The position numbers and the translations under genes are program-made. From positions 124,001 to 188,000 of the forward strand of contig NZ_CADEAK010000001.1 in assembly GCF_902825225.1 (NCBI RefSeq): DNA of 64,000 bases, given 5' to 3'. The stretch comes from Bartonella vinsonii subsp. berkhoffii ATCC 51672. GTDB taxonomy: Bacteria; Pseudomonadota; Alphaproteobacteria; Rhizobiales; Rhizobiaceae. Within the stretch, counting starts at the first letter, position 1. Each line of letters opens with the position of its first letter. The notes below the pieces were generated by a model that worked only from the letters and a program-made list of their open reading frames with translations, was not told where the DNA came from and ran no database searches. Shown here piece after piece: positions 52,660 through 62,116 of the stretch.

Positions 52660-53323
52660 AAGCTTGTTCATTTATTGGGGATCATTGCATTTTCTAGGAT
52701 ATGTTTACAAGACATGCATATTTTTACATCTTATGTTTTTGAAATCATTCTTTATCATTTTGCATGTAGTGTTCAAAATCCTTGATATTGTCTTTTTTTG
52801 TTTTTTCAACGCCTCTTACTCTAAAACACAAAAAACGTTCAACAACAGATCAATAGATGAATCTCCATATGTCTTAAAAAGACTTTTTTAAAAAGCACTG
52901 TCGTTGATGAACTGTATCAATATAACATTGGAAGTTGAAAAGTATAATGTTTTACTCAATCATATAGCTTCATAAACGCAAAAATGGTCACACCCCATAA
53001 ATTTTACAGAATACCATTGTGATAAGAAATAAAGAAACTTCACATTCTAAGCTTTTCCCTGTACAAACTCTTACAAAAAAGACTTTATAGTTTTCCTTAA
53101 AATAAGCCTTTTCCTTACCAATTTGTAAGGTTTCTTTCTCATGAAAATCTCTTGTAATTTTAAAATAAATCCCCATAATAGAAGGAGGTATGCTGGAATT
53201 CCACCAGCAGCGCCTGGGATTGGTTATATAGGGCAAGTGAGAATTTACACAAGCCTGCTCTTATAAAGGGATAACCTTTTGACCCCGACATCTGGTGGAA
53301 CATATGCTAAAGGAATTTATATT
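52660..53323. other. 664-bp gene-free stretch
   Basis: AT-rich, with no credible coding frame. A purine-rich AGAAGGAGGTATG near 53178-53190 resembles a ribosome site and start but opens only a short frame. The end supplies the AAAGGA site of the next gene. Confidence 0.4.
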
Positions 53324-54097
53324 ATGGCTGATTTCAAAAATCTACGTTCGGCATCTGTTTCCCATGCCGATGCATCAATTGATCAAGGATTGCGCAGCTA
53401 TATGCTGGGCATTTATAATACAATGACTATTGGATTGCTTATTACAGCTGTTGCTGCTTATGCAATTGCATCATTAACAACAACGACAGATATGACCCAA
53501 GCAGCCGCTCAAATCAATAGAAGTGTTTACTTAACTTCATTCGGAGTAACGTTTTACACATCGCCACTCTCCTACATTGTTATGTTTGCACCACTCGTGG
53601 CAGTATTATTCCTTAGTTTTAAAATCAACACATTGAGTACAAATGCAGCGCGTAGCCTCTTTTTTGGTTATGCCGCTCTGGTTGGTCTTTCACTTTCTTC
53701 GATCACTTTGCGTTATACGACAGAAAGTGTTGTGCAAACTTTTGTCATTACGGCTGCAGCTTTTGGTGCTCTTTCACTTTATGGTTATACAACAAAGCGT
53801 GATCTCACCGCGATAGGTTCATTCCTTTTTATGGGTTTGGTTGGTTTGATGCTCTCCATGATTGTGAATATCTTTCTTGGATCAAGCGCCTTGCAATTTG
53901 CTATCTCCGTAATTGGCGTGTTTATCTTTGCGGGTTTAACAGCTTACGATACACAAAACATCAAACTAATGTATTATGAAGGAGATGGAGCTGACACTCA
54001 AGGTCGTAAAGTGATTATGGGTGCATTAAATCTCTACCTTGATTTTATTAATATGTTTGTCTTCTTACTGCAATTTCTTGGCTCAAATCGTGATTGA
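53324..54097 (+). CDS. Bax inhibitor-1/YccA family membrane protein
   Basis: The 257-residue protein has about seven membrane helices ending in the family block AYDTQNIKLMYYEGDG...ALNLYLDFINMFVFLLQFLG. BI-1/TMBIM family members are pH-sensitive calcium leak channels or FtsH modulators; the bacterial role is uncertain. The start at ATG 53324 follows AAAGGAAT with about 9 bases; the longer frame to 53279 adds 15 residues before it. It has its own terminator. Confidence 0.93.
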   Translation: MADFKNLRSASVSHADASIDQGLRSYMLGIYNTMTIGLLITAVAAYAIASLTTTTDMTQAAAQINRSVYLTSFGVTFYTSPLSYIVMFAPLVAVLFLSFKINTLSTNAARSLFFGYAALVGLSLSSITLRYTTESVVQTFVITAAAFGALSLYGYTTKRDLTAIGSFLFMGLVGLMLSMIVNIFLGSSALQFAISVIGVFIFAGLTAYDTQNIKLMYYEGDGADTQGRKVIMGALNLYLDFINMFVFLLQFLGSNRD

Positions 54098-54120
54098 TTG
54101 TAAAAGCCATAGCTTAATTA

Positions 54121-54164
54121 AAGAACCTTGTTTCCTTTGAGAAACAAGGTTCTTTTGCTTTTAA
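54121..54164 (+). terminator. rho-independent terminator
   Basis: A perfect 14-bp stem (54121-54134 with 54141-54154, arm AAGAACCTTGTTTC) has a six-base loop CTTTGA and is followed by TTGCTTTT. It ends the BI-1 family transcript, 24 bases after its stop. Confidence 0.88.
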
Positions 54165-54207
54165 TCTAACATTTACCCTCTACCTTTTAGATATCCCTAT
54201 TCACAAA

Positions 54208-55077
54208 ATGACAAAGAAGCCTTACAAGCAGAAATTTCCTTGGTTCACTGCCTTCATCCAGCAAAAGCTTCATAGTTCTCTTTTAAAGACACTCCACAAC
54301 CATTCTCATCATCAGTCAGATATCATCAACCAGAACAATCATTATGATCTTACTGTCGCTTCCTATAATGTTCATAAATGCGTAGGTGTCGATAAAATTT
54401 TCAATCCTACGCGTATTGTACATGTCATTTCTGAATTGCAAAGTGATATTCTCGCCCTTCAAGAAGTAGACAAACGTTTTGGTGAACGCGTTGGTTTAAT
54501 TGATCTTCAACTTTTAAAAACTGAAACGGGACTGATTCGAGTGCCTATAAATCCCATGTCATCTTATGGTCATGGATGGCATGGGAACGCCCTTTTTATG
54601 CGAAAAGGACATGTACGTGATATCTTACAAGTCACTCTTCCTGGTATTGAACCACGTGGTGCTGTGATTGTAGAGTTGGAAATGGACGCAGGTCTTATTC
54701 GTGTTATTGCCGCTCATTTTGGCTTATTACGCCACTCTCGTAATCAGCAAACAAAAATGCTCCTTGCACTTTTACAAAAACGCTCCTTTATGCCTACACT
54801 CCTTATCGGCGATTTTAACGAATGGCGTATGGGAAAAGGTTCGTCTTTAAACCATTTCTCTTCTTATTTTGATAGCACACTTGGAACCGTACCAAGCTTT
54901 CCTTCTCGCTTTCCCTTTCTTGCCCTTGATAGAATTTTTGCTTTTCCCCAACAATTGGTAATAAATATTGAAAACCATGATTCTCCGCTTGCACGTATTG
55001 CCTCAGATCATTTGCCTATCAAAGCTTATCTTAATCTCGCCAATGCTATCACTATTCTGAAAAACAAAATAACTTAA
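54208..55077 (+). CDS. endonuclease/exonuclease/phosphatase (EEP) family protein
   Basis: The 289-residue metal-dependent hydrolase has the EEP motifs in order: ASYNVHKC, LALQEVD (metal-binding Glu), LLIGDFNEW and the terminal ASDHLPI (catalytic Asp-His). The first 40 residues are basic and poorly conserved. Members act on nucleic acids or phospholipids; the substrate cannot be told apart here. Convergent with polA (5 bp between stops). Confidence 0.87.
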   Translation: MTKKPYKQKFPWFTAFIQQKLHSSLLKTLHNHSHHQSDIINQNNHYDLTVASYNVHKCVGVDKIFNPTRIVHVISELQSDILALQEVDKRFGERVGLIDLQLLKTETGLIRVPINPMSSYGHGWHGNALFMRKGHVRDILQVTLPGIEPRGAVIVELEMDAGLIRVIAAHFGLLRHSRNQQTKMLLALLQKRSFMPTLLIGDFNEWRMGKGSSLNHFSSYFDSTLGTVPSFPSRFPFLALDRIFAFPQQLVINIENHDSPLARIASDHLPIKAYLNLANAITILKNKIT

Positions 55078-55082
55078 AAAGG

Positions 55083-57989
55083 CTAATGTGCTTCACCCCA
55101 ATTTTGAGCAACCATGACTTTCACTTCAAGGGGTACAGACAAAGAGAGGACTGGCATTGTAGCATTTTCCATAACCTTTTTAACAACAGCCATGGTTTTT
55201 TCACTTTCACTTTCCGGTATCTCAAAAATGAGTTCATCATGCACTTGCAGCAACATTTTTGCCAACAGTTTTTCCTTTTTTAAAGCATCTTCCATTTGAA
55301 TCATGGCGCGGCGAATAATATCCGCCGCTGATCCTTGAATTGGGGCATTAATAGCAGCACGCTCATTAAAAGCACGAACTTGTGGGTTCGATGCTTTTAT
55401 TTCTGGATAATGGATACGACGCCCAAAAATTGTCTCTACAAAACCATTTTGGCGTGCAAATGTTTTCGTCGTTTCCATATAGTCTTTAATTCCTGGAAAT
55501 CTTTCAAAATAAAGCTGAATATAACGGCTTGCTTCTTGTCGGGAAAAACCCAATTGATTGGCTAATCCAAAAGCTGAAATACCATAAATAATACCAAAAT
55601 TAATTGCTTTTGCACGGCGTCGTACATCTGAATGCATCCCTTCTATCGGAACCCCAAACATTTGTGATGCCGTAATAGCATGAATATCCTGACCTTGGGC
55701 AAAAGCCTCCTTTAACGCTGTGATGTTGGCAATATGCGCAAGAATGCGCAATTCAATCTGGCTATAATCAGCCGATAACAGCAAATGTCCTTTTGGAGCA
55801 ATAAAAGCTGCTCGTATTTTACGTCCTTCAGCGGTCCGTACTGGAATGTTTTGTAAATTAGGTTCTGATGATGATAACCGCCCCGTTGATGTTATTGCCA
55901 AAGAATAATTCGTATGAATACGCCCTGTTTTTGGCAAAATGTAAGAAGGTAAAGCATCTGTGTAAGTAGATTTTAGTTTTGCAAGTTGCCGCCAATCAAT
56001 AATTTTACGTGGCAAAATATGCCCTTCAGCAGCCAATTCTTCTAAGGTCTGGGCAGAGGTTGACCATTGTCCACCTTTGGTTTTAACACCACCAAGCAAG
56101 CCTATTTTATCAAAAAGGATATCGCCCAATTGCTTTGGCGAAGCAAGATTAAATTTTTCACCGGCGAGCTGATAAATTTCTTCTTCCAAAATAAAAGCAG
56201 CTTGCGCTAATTCTTCTGAAAGACGTAGTAAAATCTGTCTATCAATGAGAATCCCACGCTCTTCCATTCTTGCAAGAACTTCTATCAGAGGTCGATCAAA
56301 ACGTTCATAAATTTTTGTCATTCCCTGCGCGACAAGCTGTGGTTTTAAAACTTGCCACAAACGAAGTGTTACATCAGCATCCTCAGCAGCATAAAGGGTT
56401 GCCTGTTGCAAATCTACTTGCGCAAAAGAAGTAATCTTTTTTCCATTATGCGTTAAATCCTTATAAGCAATTGGTTTATGCCCAAGCCAACGTACGGATA
56501 AATCATCCATATTATGTGTTAAAGTTCCAGCATCTAAAGCATATGAAAAAAGCATGGTGTCATCAAAAGAGCTTATCACAATGCCGTGTTGTTTCATCAC
56601 TAACCAATCATATTTTATATTCTGTCCAATTTTTAATATCGCTTGATTTTCTAATATCGGCTTTAAAAGTGCCAAAGCCTTTTGTGTCTCAATTTGCCCG
56701 GCAATGCGCCCGCCCCCTAAAAGATCATCTCCTCCTTCAATGTGTTCAAGAGGTACATAAGCTGCTTTTTCCGGCTGTAATGCCAATGAAAAACCAACAA
56801 GCTTTGCTTGTAGTGGATCAAGCGAAGTCGTTTCAGTATCAAAAGCGAAAAAACCTTGCTCTTGTGCTTCCGATAGCCATTCTTTTAAAACTTCTTCATC
56901 AAGAATGGTCGTATAAGTATCTCTTGTGATTTTTTGCGTTTTTGCTTGATCTTTACGCTTTTGTGCTAACAATTGCGGAGAATTTTCAGAAAAACCATGA
57001 GAAGATACTCTTTCCGCTTTTTTAGCTTCATGATCAATCTCCTGTGTAGAATCCGACCATGCAACATTGATATCAGCTGCATCAATAACAGCTGCATCAC
57101 ATTCTGTTACCTCTGCCACACGACGTGTTAATGTCGTAAATTCCATAGCCTTAAGAAAAGCGATCAAACGCGGACCATCTTGTGATTCCAAAATAAAATC
57201 ATCTAAACTATTGTCTATAGGAACGTCTCTTTTAAGCCGAACCAACTCACGGGAAATCTTTGCCTGTTCACTATAAGCTTGAAGATTTTCACGTCGTTTT
57301 GTTTGCTTAACTTCTGATATGCGCTGCAACAAAAGATCAAGAGTACCAAATTGATCTAACAATTGGGCTGCAGTCTTGGGGCCAATGCCTGGAATACCTG
57401 GTACATTGTCTGTCGAATCTCCAATCAAAGCCTGCAAATCAACCATTTTTTCAGGTGCCACACCCCATTTTTCTATAACCTCAGAAATACCGATATGCTT
57501 ATCTTTCATTCCATCATACAAAGATACGTGTGCATTCACCAACTGCATAAGATCTTTGTCAGAAGAAATAATAGTTGTTTTTGCTCCAACCTTTGTTGCC
57601 AGTTGTGCATAAGTCGCAATGAGATCATCCGCTTCAAACCCTTCCTTTTCGATACAAGGTAAATTAAAAGCCTTTGTTGCTTGGCGTATGAGAGCAAATT
57701 GAGGAATAAGATCTTCAGGAGGTGTTTCTCGATTCGCTTTATATTGTGGATAAATTTGTTTCCGAAACGTATCGGATGAATAATCAAAAATAACAGCAAA
57801 ATGTGTCGGAACAACACCAGTAGCTGTATTTCGCGCATCACAGAGCAATTTCCACAGCATATTACAAAAACCAGCGACAGCTCCTACAGGAAGTCCATCC
57901 CTTTTGCGCTTTAAAGGTGGTAAAGCGTAATAAGCACGAAAAATATAGCCCGATCCATCAACCAAAAAAAGATGATCTGTTGTTTTCAT
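55083..57989 (-). CDS. polA: DNA polymerase I
   Basis: PolA fills repair gaps and removes Okazaki primers. The 968 residues comprise a 5'-3' exonuclease (about 1-290; FEADDLIATYA, SSDKDLMQLV), an active-looking 3'-5' exonuclease (FAFDTETTSLDP) and the polymerase. The latter has motif A LLSADYSQIELRILAH, motif B RRRAKAINFGIIYGIS and motif C LLQVHDELIFEIP. The length is usual for Rhizobiales. Confidence 0.97.
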   Translation of the reverse strand: MKTTDHLFLVDGSGYIFRAYYALPPLKRKRDGLPVGAVAGFCNMLWKLLCDARNTATGVVPTHFAVIFDYSSDTFRKQIYPQYKANRETPPEDLIPQFALIRQATKAFNLPCIEKEGFEADDLIATYAQLATKVGAKTTIISSDKDLMQLVNAHVSLYDGMKDKHIGISEVIEKWGVAPEKMVDLQALIGDSTDNVPGIPGIGPKTAAQLLDQFGTLDLLLQRISEVKQTKRRENLQAYSEQAKISRELVRLKRDVPIDNSLDDFILESQDGPRLIAFLKAMEFTTLTRRVAEVTECDAAVIDAADINVAWSDSTQEIDHEAKKAERVSSHGFSENSPQLLAQKRKDQAKTQKITRDTYTTILDEEVLKEWLSEAQEQGFFAFDTETTSLDPLQAKLVGFSLALQPEKAAYVPLEHIEGGDDLLGGGRIAGQIETQKALALLKPILENQAILKIGQNIKYDWLVMKQHGIVISSFDDTMLFSYALDAGTLTHNMDDLSVRWLGHKPIAYKDLTHNGKKITSFAQVDLQQATLYAAEDADVTLRLWQVLKPQLVAQGMTKIYERFDRPLIEVLARMEERGILIDRQILLRLSEELAQAAFILEEEIYQLAGEKFNLASPKQLGDILFDKIGLLGGVKTKGGQWSTSAQTLEELAAEGHILPRKIIDWRQLAKLKSTYTDALPSYILPKTGRIHTNYSLAITSTGRLSSSEPNLQNIPVRTAEGRKIRAAFIAPKGHLLLSADYSQIELRILAHIANITALKEAFAQGQDIHAITASQMFGVPIEGMHSDVRRRAKAINFGIIYGISAFGLANQLGFSRQEASRYIQLYFERFPGIKDYMETTKTFARQNGFVETIFGRRIHYPEIKASNPQVRAFNERAAINAPIQGSAADIIRRAMIQMEDALKKEKLLAKMLLQVHDELIFEIPESESEKTMAVVKKVMENATMPVLSLSVPLEVKVMVAQNWGEAH

Positions 57990-58134
57990 GACAATTTTAC
58001 TTCTCCATTTCAGCCAAAAAACAATTCACTTTTATATATTTTTTTCATTCTTTTTTAAAATTTATCGAATTGCCTCTAAAAAGCCATTTTTTATTTCCAT
58101 AAGGTGTGAAGTCGTTGCAATTTATAGTTCGTAC

Positions 58135-58176
58135 CTAGAGCTTTTCTTTGCTGTTACAGGATATAATAGCTTTCAT
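58135..58176 (-). other. 13-codon ORF with a perfect Shine-Dalgarno, probably the shadow of the RNA loop
   Basis: On the minus strand AGGAGG (58183-58188) stands six bases before an ATG that opens MKAIISCNSKEKL and a stop. It is exactly the complement of the C-rich loop of the plus-strand RNA candidate. I think the RNA reading is the more likely one, but a tiny peptide cannot be excluded. Confidence 0.2.
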
Positions 58177-58260
58177 TTTGCTCCTCCTATGATAGCTGAG
58201 GTGCGGTGTAGCGACAGGGTCGTTGTGGTGTTCCCCTCCCCACAACGGCCATTTTTTTTG
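58168..58260 (+). ncRNA. candidate trans-acting small RNA with anti-Shine-Dalgarno loops
   Basis: The stretch can fold into two hairpins. The first pairs 58168-58176 with 58189-58197 (one mismatch) and exposes CTCCTCCT (58181-58188). The second is an 11-bp terminator stem, 58218-58228 with 58240-58250 (one G-U), exposing CCCCTCC and followed by eight T (58252-58259). Loops complementary to ribosome binding sites on a roughly 90-nt RNA are the design of alphaproteobacterial AbcR/alpha-r15, alpha-r14 and cuckoo-type sRNAs. A TATAAT at 58162-58167 lies just upstream but lacks a good -35, so the 5' end is uncertain. Confidence 0.55.
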
Positions 58261-58327
58261 TGATATTTTAAGAGATCTTAGTTTTCTTAGATTTTTAAAT
58301 AATCTTTCAGAGGAAAAGAGTGGTAAA

Positions 58328-59035
58328 TTACTCAGGAATTTTGAAGTCATTCCACAGAGCCTTTTCACCCATTTTGTTGATAAAATCAGTATGCATACTT
58401 CTTTCTTGCACCGTTAATCTTGAAGGCAACGCCTGTGGGCGAAGTTTAACTGCATAGAGAACATCTTTGTCATTCTGGAGATCTTCATCAACACTCCCTT
58501 TGTTATCAAAACCTAATACGCCCTGTTTTCCACCAATGAGTTCAATATAAACATCAGCCAGAATCTCCGCATCAAGCAAAGCACCATGAAGAACACGATG
58601 ACTATTATCAATACCAAAACGCTTGCACAAAACATCAAGGGAATTAGGTCCCATGGGAAATTTACGTCGCGCCATAGCCAATGTATCAAGAATATTATCA
58701 ACACTAATAAGTGGTTTATTCACTCGTCCTAACTCTGCATTAAGAAAGCCAATATCAAAGTTCGCATTATGCGCAATCATGGTTGCGCCATTGATAAACT
58801 CCAAAAATTCATCGGCAATATCACTAAAGCTTTTTTCATTCTTTAAGCGTTCATTGGTCAATCCATGAATTGCTACAACTTCATCAGGAATAACAATACC
58901 TTGTGGGTTTAAGTAGACATGGAATCGGCGTCCTGTAAGATAACGATCAACCATCTCTACACAACCAATTTCGATGATGCGATCTTTCTCTTTATCTAAA
59001 CCTGTTGTTTCTGTATCAAAAATAATTTCACGCAT
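58328..59035 (-). CDS. dnaQ: DNA polymerase III subunit epsilon (proofreading exonuclease)
   Basis: DnaQ is the 3'-5' exonuclease of the replicative polymerase. It has ExoI FDTETTGLD (D7, E9), ExoII AHNANFDIGFLNAEL and ExoIII HGALLDAEILADVY. The 235 residues include a C-terminal tail for binding the alpha subunit. It is followed upstream by coaE 5 bp away. Confidence 0.95.
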   Translation of the reverse strand: MREIIFDTETTGLDKEKDRIIEIGCVEMVDRYLTGRRFHVYLNPQGIVIPDEVVAIHGLTNERLKNEKSFSDIADEFLEFINGATMIAHNANFDIGFLNAELGRVNKPLISVDNILDTLAMARRKFPMGPNSLDVLCKRFGIDNSHRVLHGALLDAEILADVYIELIGGKQGVLGFDNKGSVDEDLQNDKDVLYAVKLRPQALPSRLTVQERSMHTDFINKMGEKALWNDFKIPE

Positions 59036-59039
59036 TATT

Positions 59040-59627
59040 TCAATTCTCTCGTAATTTTTTTATCACGCAAAAAACTTGTTGACGTGTATTCTCTAAATCT
59101 TTTCCTGTATCAACAATGAAATCAGCACGTTCTCGTTTTTTTTCATCAGACATTTGCCTCGCAAGAATAAGGGCAAATTTTTTTTCATTCATATTTGGGC
59201 GAATCATAGCACGCTCTTTTTGTATTGCTCGTGGTGCAGAAACAACAACGACATTGTCTACGCGTTTTTCACCATTGGTTTCAAAAAGAAGGGGAATATC
59301 AAGAACAACCAATTTTTCTCCCTGTTGGCGTGCTGTATCAATAAATTCTTTTTCTTTTTTTTGTACCAAAGGATGAATGATTTTTTCTAATGTTTGTAAT
59401 TTTTTATTATCGTCGATCAAAATCTCCGAAAGCTTGCGGCGATTAACTTTGCCATTTTCAACAACATTAGGAAATGTACGCGCTATGAGGGATAAAGTTG
59501 GCTCACTTTTATAAAGTTGGTGCACTGCATCATCAGCACTAAAAACAGAAATACCAGCTTGTTTGAAAAAATCAGCAACTGTTGATTTTCCCATAGCAAT
59601 TGATCCGGTCAACCCTATGATTTTCAT
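59040..59627 (-). CDS. coaE: dephospho-CoA kinase
   Basis: CoaE phosphorylates dephospho-CoA, the last step of CoA synthesis. The P-loop GSIAMGKS is at 8-15, with VLDIPLLFE and [13 protein letters not shown] later. It has 195 residues and overlaps aroE by 4 bp (ATGA). Confidence 0.95.
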   Translation of the reverse strand: MKIIGLTGSIAMGKSTVADFFKQAGISVFSADDAVHQLYKSEPTLSLIARTFPNVVENGKVNRRKLSEILIDDNKKLQTLEKIIHPLVQKKEKEFIDTARQQGEKLVVLDIPLLFETNGEKRVDNVVVVSAPRAIQKERAMIRPNMNEKKFALILARQMSDEKKRERADFIVDTGKDLENTRQQVFCVIKKLREN

Positions 59628-60505
59628 CCTGTTTCTTCACCCATATCCTTTAAAATTTCTGTCCGTAGTGCTTTTGTGACCTGTGGTCTTATTCCAAACC
59701 ATCGTTCAAAACCAGGAACAGCTTGATGTAAAAGCATACCAAGCCCATCTACTATCTTTAAACCATGTGCTTTTGCTTGTTGTAAAAAAGGTGTTCTCAA
59801 TGGCGTGTAAACAATATCTGTCACTAACGCCGTTGCTTTTGTTTTATCAAAATCGCAAAAGAAAAAATTACTTTCTTTCTCATGGGGGTTTGCCATCCCC
59901 ACGGAAGTTGTGTTGACGATTAAATCAGCTTGGTCAAGTATTTCACCAGCACGATGCCAATCATAAACTTCAACAGGCTTCCCAAAATATTCGGCCAAAT
60001 CATCTGCACGTTTCTTTGTACGATTAAGTAAGAAAATACGTTCAAATCCACGCCTTTTTAAAGCGTACAGGACAGCACGGGCAGCCCCACCGGCACCAAA
60101 AACAAGTGCTGTTTCTCCTCCCCAATCGGGGATAAAATCATCAAGATTAGCACTGAAACCATAGGCATCACTATTTGTTGCACAAAGTTTATTCCCTTCA
60201 TACCATAGTGTATTAACAGCACCAATCATTGTTGCTACATTGTCTTTATGATGTGCTAAATGAAAGGCTTCTTGTTTATAGGGTAGAGTGACATTCCCCC
60301 CACAAAAACCTCTTTTTCGTATAGATGTGACAAAATCTCTAAATTCTTCAGAGCTTACTTCCTGTGCCAGATATTCACCTTGTAAATTATAGTGTTTAAG
60401 CCAAAAATTATGAATTTTTGGTGATTTTGAATGATAAATAGGCGTACCAACAACAAAGGCACGTGGAATTGTTTTTTTACACCTTACTGTTATATCAACC
60501 ATCAA
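59624..60505 (-). CDS. aroE: shikimate dehydrogenase
   Basis: AroE reduces 3-dehydroshikimate with NADPH in aromatic amino-acid synthesis. It has the substrate site SPKIHNFWL and NVTLPYKQ (catalytic Lys), and the nucleotide motif [10 protein letters not shown] with LLNRTKKRA. Its 293 residues are complete. It overlaps maf at its start by 11 bp, so the run maf-aroE-coaE-dnaQ reads as one operon. Confidence 0.95.
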   Translation of the reverse strand: MMVDITVRCKKTIPRAFVVGTPIYHSKSPKIHNFWLKHYNLQGEYLAQEVSSEEFRDFVTSIRKRGFCGGNVTLPYKQEAFHLAHHKDNVATMIGAVNTLWYEGNKLCATNSDAYGFSANLDDFIPDWGGETALVFGAGGAARAVLYALKRRGFERIFLLNRTKKRADDLAEYFGKPVEVYDWHRAGEILDQADLIVNTTSVGMANPHEKESNFFFCDFDKTKATALVTDIVYTPLRTPFLQQAKAHGLKIVDGLGMLLHQAVPGFERWFGIRPQVTKALRTEILKDMGEETG

Positions 60506-61091
60506 TAACCCCCAAATGCCGTAATTTCGCTAATAAAGGTAATAAAGGTAAACCAATAATCGTAAAAAAATCTCCATCAATTTTTTCAAAAAGATGCATT
60601 CCCTCCCCCTCAATTTGATACACTCCCACACTGTTTAAAACATCTGTTCCTACACGTTTTAAATAACGTTCAATGAATTCTGATGATAAAGGACGCACGG
60701 ACATATGTGCACTAAAAGCTTCCACCCAAATTTCTTTACCATTTTGAAATAAAGCTACTGCGCTATGAAGCGCGTGCGTTTTTCCTGATAAATCACATAA
60801 ACGTTGATGTGCTTCTTTTTCAGTTGTGACTTTATAAAAAACTTGTCCTTTTAAATCAAGCACTTGATCACATCCAATGACAAAGGCATCAGGAAAGCGA
60901 TCAGAAACATCTTTTGCCTTTGCACTCGCAAGAAAACAACTAAGTTTTTTAGGAGGCTTCGTTTCTGCTGTTTTTTCTATCTCTCTTTCATCAAAAGAAG
61001 CTCCTTCAATGCAAAACTTTAAACCTACTTTTTTCAATAATTGTGCACGATAAGAACTAAGGGATGCTAATATTAACGTATCTTCTGCCAT
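60495..61091 (-). CDS. maf: Maf-family nucleoside triphosphate pyrophosphatase
   Basis: Maf proteins hydrolyse non-canonical or excess nucleoside triphosphates. Present are [17 protein letters not shown], the catalytic IGCDQVL and [14 protein letters not shown]. The family N-terminus fixes the start at ATG 61091 (198 residues). The frame is open to 61217, but that part overlaps the upstream gene. It is a YceF/YhdE-like short Maf; substrate preference cannot be assigned. Confidence 0.9.
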   Translation of the reverse strand: MAEDTLILASLSSYRAQLLKKVGLKFCIEGASFDEREIEKTAETKPPKKLSCFLASAKAKDVSDRFPDAFVIGCDQVLDLKGQVFYKVTTEKEAHQRLCDLSGKTHALHSAVALFQNGKEIWVEAFSAHMSVRPLSSEFIERYLKRVGTDVLNSVGVYQIEGEGMHLFEKIDGDFFTIIGLPLLPLLAKLRHLGVIDG

Positions 61092-61098
61092 ATTTTTC

Positions 61099-61917
61099 TC
61101 ATTTTCCTTCACGAAATCGCGACAAAAGTTCGAATATAGCAGCAGCTGTTTCTTCAATAGAGCGTCTTGAGACATCAATAATAGGCCAACCAAAACGTTC
61201 GCAAATGCGTTTTGCATAAGTCAATTCTTCAGCTATATTTACACGATTAGTATAACTTTCAATACGCTCTCCAAAATTCCGATTTTGACGAATATGTGAG
61301 ATTCTTTCAGCGGAAGCGATTAAACCGATAATCAAAGCATTTTTCGCTCCTAAAAGGGACTCTGGTAAATCAATACCTGGAATAAGAGGAACATTAGCTG
61401 TCTTAATTCCACGATTTGCTAAATAGATACTCGTCGGTGTTTTAGAGGTTCTTGAGATTCCTACAAGTATCACATCTGCATCTGATAAATCACTAGAAGA
61501 CTGTCCATCATCATGTTCTATAGTAAAATCCAATGCCTCAATACGGCGAAAGTAATCTGCATTGAGATCATGCTGTGCACTCGCTCGTAAATTTGTTGGC
61601 ATTCCAAGATAAGATTGAAAAGCATCTAGAACAGGTTGTAGTATGTCAATACAGGGAACTTTTATCTTTTCACATCTTCTCCTAAGAAGGCGTTTAATTT
61701 TTTCATCAATGATTGTGTAAAGAACAATACCAGGCTCTTGTTGTATCTCATCAAGAGCTCTCTGCAACTGTATTTCATTACGAATCATCGGATAAATGTG
61801 CTCTGTTGTTTGACTCATTGTATATTGTGATGCAACAGCCCTCCCAACAGAAATGAGTGTTTCTCCTGTTGCATCAGAAAGCATATGTAAATGAAAGGAT
61901 TTTTTTTCTCTTGTCAC
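61099..61917 (-). CDS. pyruvate, phosphate dikinase regulatory kinase/pyrophosphorylase, GTG start
   Basis: This DUF299/PPSR-family bifunctional enzyme phosphorylates and dephosphorylates PPDK or PEP synthase, switching off or on the PEP-forming reaction. The P-loop GISRTSKT is at 153-160, and the N-terminal LHMLSDATGET is typical. Start is GTG 61917, 11 bases after AAGGAG. It is the outermost minus-strand gene at the candidate origin; a CtrA-type site overlaps its leader. Confidence 0.92.
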   Translation of the reverse strand: MTREKKSFHLHMLSDATGETLISVGRAVASQYTMSQTTEHIYPMIRNEIQLQRALDEIQQEPGIVLYTIIDEKIKRLLRRRCEKIKVPCIDILQPVLDAFQSYLGMPTNLRASAQHDLNADYFRRIEALDFTIEHDDGQSSSDLSDADVILVGISRTSKTPTSIYLANRGIKTANVPLIPGIDLPESLLGAKNALIIGLIASAERISHIRQNRNFGERIESYTNRVNIAEELTYAKRICERFGWPIIDVSRRSIEETAAAIFELLSRFREGK

Positions 61918-61924
61918 AAAAATT

Positions 61925-61939
61925 TTAACTCCTTGTTAA
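61925..61939. promoter_or_regulatory. CtrA-type binding site TTAA-N7-TTAA
   Basis: TTAA at 61925-61928 and 61936-61939 are separated by exactly seven bases. This is the consensus full CtrA site. It covers the Shine-Dalgarno region of the PPDK-regulator gene, so it could regulate that gene, the origin, or both. Confidence 0.5.
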
Positions 61940-62001
61940 CAAATGTGTATATATCCTCATCATTTCTCATAAAACTAAAATTGAGGAAAATTTTTCCCTT
62001 A

Positions 62002-62010
62002 TTATGCACA
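62002..62010 (+). promoter_or_regulatory. DnaA box TTATGCACA
   Basis: Exact match to the TTATNCACA consensus, 85 bp inside the candidate origin from the PPDK-regulator side. Confidence 0.5.
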
Positions 62011-62107
62011 AAGTGAACTGTTGTGATAATAAAATCCCTTTTATGATAAAAGAACTTGGATAATGCCTTTAAAAGAATGTTATGCTTGTCTTTTTTTCTT
62101 TTTTCTT

Positions 62108-62116
62108 TGTGGATAA
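62108..62116 (-). promoter_or_regulatory. DnaA box TTATCCACA
   Basis: The plus strand reads TGTGGATAA, the complement of the strongest DnaA consensus. A one-mismatch box (TTATCCTCA, minus) lies four bases further at 62120-62128. Confidence 0.55.

Noticed and set aside
52988-53236. 82-codon minus-strand ORF in the gap before the BI-1 family gene
   Set aside because: No start signal, no recognised family, low-complexity composition; treated as chance.
61092-61217. 42-residue N-terminal extension of Maf
   Set aside because: It overlaps the PPDK-regulator coding sequence and precedes the conserved Maf start, so it is only an open frame.
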